DNA of 64,000 nt from Bacteroidota bacterium (GTDB lineage Bacteria; Bacteroidota; Ignavibacteria; UBA10030; UBA8401): positions 1 to 64,000 of the forward strand of contig DATJPT010000009.1 of assembly GCA_035506275.1 (NCBI GenBank), written 5' to 3'. Numbering within the stretch: position 1 is the stretch's first letter; the number at the start of each line of letters is the position of its first letter. The notes below the pieces were generated by a model. The model was not told the DNA's origin, did no database searches, and saw only the letters and a program-made list of their open reading frames with translations. Position numbers and translations under genes: made by a program. Of this stretch, positions 61,947-64,000 are shown piece after piece.

Positions 61947-62053
61947 TGACGAATCTCCTATGGACTTGGATTGTTGGTCCCATCTCTTTTATGATGGAAC
62001 AGGATGAATTAGAAATTAATTATGAAATTTAAAGAAGCAAAACATTTAAATGA

Positions 62054-62722
62054 TTAAGGTTCGGTCTCTAGAAACGATCTATTGAAATTGTTCATCGCGA
62101 ACTCGATCCCGTTGGCGACGAGCGCAAGGACGGCGTCGCGTGCGCGGTCGACCATCGCCGCAGCGAGCTTTGTCTCCTCTTTATCAAAGGGGGAGAGAAC
62201 ATACTCGGCCATCACCTCTTTTCTCTCCTGAGCCGGGCATGTCGCGCCCGCAATGCCGATCCGCAGACGCGGAATTTTCTCGCTCTGCACCTGGTAGATG
62301 ACCGAGGCCAGACCGTTATGCCCGCCGTCGCTTCCTTCAGGGCGGATTCTCAGCGTACCAAGCGGCAGCTGAAAATCATCGAGAACGATCAGCAGGTCAG
62401 AAGGCGCAACGTGGAACTGCTCCATGATCTGTACCACCGCGATACCGCTGTCGTTCATGTACGTCATGGGCGTCGTCAAAAGGAGCGGACGGTTCTCAGC
62501 GCGCGCTTCAGAGAACAGGTAATCGCCGTTGCCGTCGAACATGCGTGACCGCAATGCCTGAGAAAGTGACGCGACGACGTTAAAGCCGACGTTGTGTCTC
62601 GTCGCGGCGTATTGCTTCCCCGGGTTTCCCAACCCGACGACGCAAATTCTCTTGCCCGAAGCCGAGTCTTCCTCGAAAAAGGTCTGCACAGAACGAAGGA
62701 GCGATGAAAAATAATTTCTCAA
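62054..62722 (-). CDS. pth: Peptidyl-tRNA hydrolase
   Basis: A 222-residue protein. After a 24-residue N-terminal lead the core begins RICVVGLGNPGKQYAATRHNVGFNVV (catalytic His), with PMTYMNDSGIAVVQI, LLIVLDDFQLPLGTLRI and GSDGGHNGLASV. It frees tRNA from stalled peptidyl-tRNA. It lies 35 bp after rplY, a common arrangement. A start about 22 residues further in is possible. Confidence 0.95.
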   Translation of the reverse strand: MRNYFSSLLRSVQTFFEEDSASGKRICVVGLGNPGKQYAATRHNVGFNVVASLSQALRSRMFDGNGDYLFSEARAENRPLLLTTPMTYMNDSGIAVVQIMEQFHVAPSDLLIVLDDFQLPLGTLRIRPEGSDGGHNGLASVIYQVQSEKIPRLRIGIAGATCPAQERKEVMAEYVLSPFDKEETKLAAAMVDRARDAVLALVANGIEFAMNNFNRSFLETEP

Positions 62723-62757
62723 AGAACAAAATATTGCAACAACGATCGGAGGACGAA

Positions 62758-63507
62758 TTATTTTTTCTTCTCTTCTTTTGCCGGCGCCGCGGGAGCAGCC
62801 TTCGCCGCAGGGGCAGCTTTTGCAGCCGGTGCGGCCTTTGCTCCGGCCGGAGCGGCTTCGGCTCCTTCTTCACCTTCCTCAGGCTTCTTGCCCTTGGCAA
62901 TGACTTCCGGCTCGGCAATCGTTGCAGCCGCTGCTGCTTCTGCCGGCGTTTCCTCTTTCAGGATGGTCGGAGGAACGACGGCGACAATCGTGCTCGATTC
63001 GCTTTCGAGAATCTTCACGTTGTCGACTTTGATATCGCGGATATGGACGGACTGATTGATGCCCAGTTCCGCGATATTGACCTCAACATGATCGGGAATG
63101 AATTTAGGTAAGCAGGATACTTTGAGTCGGTGCATCACATGCTGAACGGTTCCGCCGTCTTTCACACCTTTCGGCGTGCCGATAAGCATCACAGGCACCT
63201 CGATGGTTAATTCTTCGTCTGCGCGAACTCCCTGCAGATCGAAGTGGATTGGTAAATCTGTTACGGGGTCGAACTGAACGTTGCGAAGCACGCAGGTCTT
63301 CGTCTGGCCGTCGCCGAGCTTCAGGCTGACGATATGCGCTTCAGAGGTATAGATCAGCGGTTTCAATCCAAGCGGTGTCGCCGCGATATGAATGTTCTTT
63401 TCACCGCGCGAATAATACTCGCCGGGAATTTTTCCTTCCTTCCGGACCGCTTTCCCGCGCTTCCCGGTTTGTGTACGGACTTCCGCTTGAAGAACTACTT
63501 CTGACAT
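62758..63507 (-). CDS. rplY: 50S ribosomal protein L25 (CTC form) with long Ala/Lys tail
   Basis: A 249-residue protein. VLQAEVRTQTGKRGKAVRKEGKIPGEYYS is the L25 N-domain binding 5S rRNA; FDLQGVRADEELTIEVPVML and the beta-domain follow to about 190. The last 55 residues are low-complexity Ala, Pro, Lys and Glu repeats (GAKAAPAAKAAPAAKAAP). Such tails occur in the family but this one is long. It is 19 bp after prs. Confidence 0.96.
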   Translation of the reverse strand: MSEVVLQAEVRTQTGKRGKAVRKEGKIPGEYYSRGEKNIHIAATPLGLKPLIYTSEAHIVSLKLGDGQTKTCVLRNVQFDPVTDLPIHFDLQGVRADEELTIEVPVMLIGTPKGVKDGGTVQHVMHRLKVSCLPKFIPDHVEVNIAELGINQSVHIRDIKVDNVKILESESSTIVAVVPPTILKEETPAEAAAAATIAEPEVIAKGKKPEEGEEGAEAAPAGAKAAPAAKAAPAAKAAPAAPAKEEKKK

Positions 63508-63526
63508 GTCTTACTCCTTTGAAAAA

Positions 63527-64000
63527 CTAATCGTCCTGTGTTTTATCTTTATCAACGTCGAACAGTGAACTGATGGATTTGTTCTCGAAGGACCGCTTGA
63601 TCGCTTCGGCAAAAATCCGCGCAACGGACATCACCTCGATTTTCGGTGATGACTGCTTCAGCTGAATGCTGTCCGTCACCAGCAGCGTTGAAAGCTCTGA
63701 ATGATTGATGCGCTCCATCGCCTTTCCCGAGAGGATCGGGTGCGTGCAGGCGCCGTACACTTCCTTTGCTCCGGCCTCCTTCAGGGTCTTGACTGCGCTC
63801 GTAAACGTACCTGCGGTATCGATCAGGTCGTCGACGATGAGAACATTGCGGCCCTTCACTTCGCCGACGATGTTCATCACTTCGACCTCGTTGGGGGCCG
63901 GCCTTCGTTTATCGATGAGCACCAGGTCGGCGTCGAGACGCTTCGCATACGCGCGCGCCATCTTGATCCCGCCGACATCGGGAGAAACCACCGTTAAATC
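63527..64000 (-). CDS. prs: Ribose-phosphate pyrophosphokinase, 5' partial
   Basis: The C-terminal 157 residues of PRPP synthetase, running off the right edge of the window. VVSPDVGGIKMARAYAKRL, DADLVLIDKRRP and the PRPP-binding loop VLIVDDLIDTAGTFTSAV are diagnostic. It makes PRPP from ribose-5-phosphate and ATP for purine, pyrimidine and histidine synthesis. It is the first visible gene of the prs-rplY-pth-rpsF-rpsR-rplI unit. The N-terminal ATP-binding half is outside. Confidence 0.96.
   Translation of the reverse strand, partial: DLTVVSPDVGGIKMARAYAKRLDADLVLIDKRRPAPNEVEVMNIVGEVKGRNVLIVDDLIDTAGTFTSAVKTLKEAGAKEVYGACTHPILSGKAMERINHSELSTLLVTDSIQLKQSSPKIEVMSVARIFAEAIKRSFENKSISSLFDVDKDKTQDD

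Overview
The window reads as chromosomal core DNA from a bacterium of the Bacteroidota/Chlorobiota side of the FCB group, most like an Ignavibacteria-type lineage. That placement is inferred from gene content and style: an RND pump behind TetR, M13 and M28 secreted peptidases, LarB, a fatty-acid-hydroxylase-fold protein, L25 with a long Ala/Lys tail, and many GTG/TTG starts. I see no insertion sequence, integrase, phage gene or CRISPR array. Coding density is high and operons are long, often with 4-bp ATGA stop/start overlaps.

Layout. 1-2.6 kb: the tail of a sugar kinase with its terminator, then small accessory genes (a protein-L-type zinc-binding candidate, DUF1801, a membrane protein, YciI/DGPF). 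2.6-8.9 kb: a TetR-TolC-adaptor-RND efflux operon. 9.2-12.2 kb: a fatty-acid hydroxylase, an ABC-2 exporter and a dienelactone-hydrolase-like enzyme. 12.3-16.3 kb: a free CuA-type cupredoxin lipoprotein followed by methyltransferase, SRPBCC, ketosynthase and FAD reductase genes, resembling a compact polyketide or lipid tailoring cluster. 16.4-19.6 kb: a Tat-exported molybdopterin oxidoreductase, an Ada-like cysteine lipoprotein, a frameshifted cytochrome b, a redoxin and a secreted esterase. 19.7-27.7 kb: mixed single genes, including a tandem adenylate kinase whose second domain is degenerate. 27.8-35.9 kb: dinB, then a minus-strand information-processing block (nif3-like, zinc-ribbon protein, rnhA, rnpB RNA, recJ, yebC, ruvC, ruvA). 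36.1-42.5 kb: phospholipid synthesis, purS-purQ, two tatA, gatA, sucD, ndk, Nudix. 42.5-46.1 kb: a minus-strand larB-cbs-small gene-cystathionine lyase operon. 46.3-54.1 kb: plsY, htrA, purB, a lysine-degrading dehydrogenase/transaminase pair, nadE, rsmI. 54.1-59.2 kb: CIRCE-controlled groES-groEL, then M24 and M28 peptidases. 59.2-64 kb: argH, and the prs-rplY-pth-rpsF-rpsR-rplI operon on the minus strand.

Things hidden from simple ORF reading include the RNase P RNA (about 32835-33289, minus), which overprints the false N-terminus of the longest recJ reading frame. Another is a tiny near-leaderless transcription unit (35724-35896, minus) encoding a 30-residue basic peptide between a good promoter and an intrinsic terminator. 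Nine promoters found by eye share a sigma70-like pattern (TTGnnn or a near match, exactly 17 bp, TAnnTT or a near match), which helps choose starts. All assignments are from reading sequence only; no database search was run.
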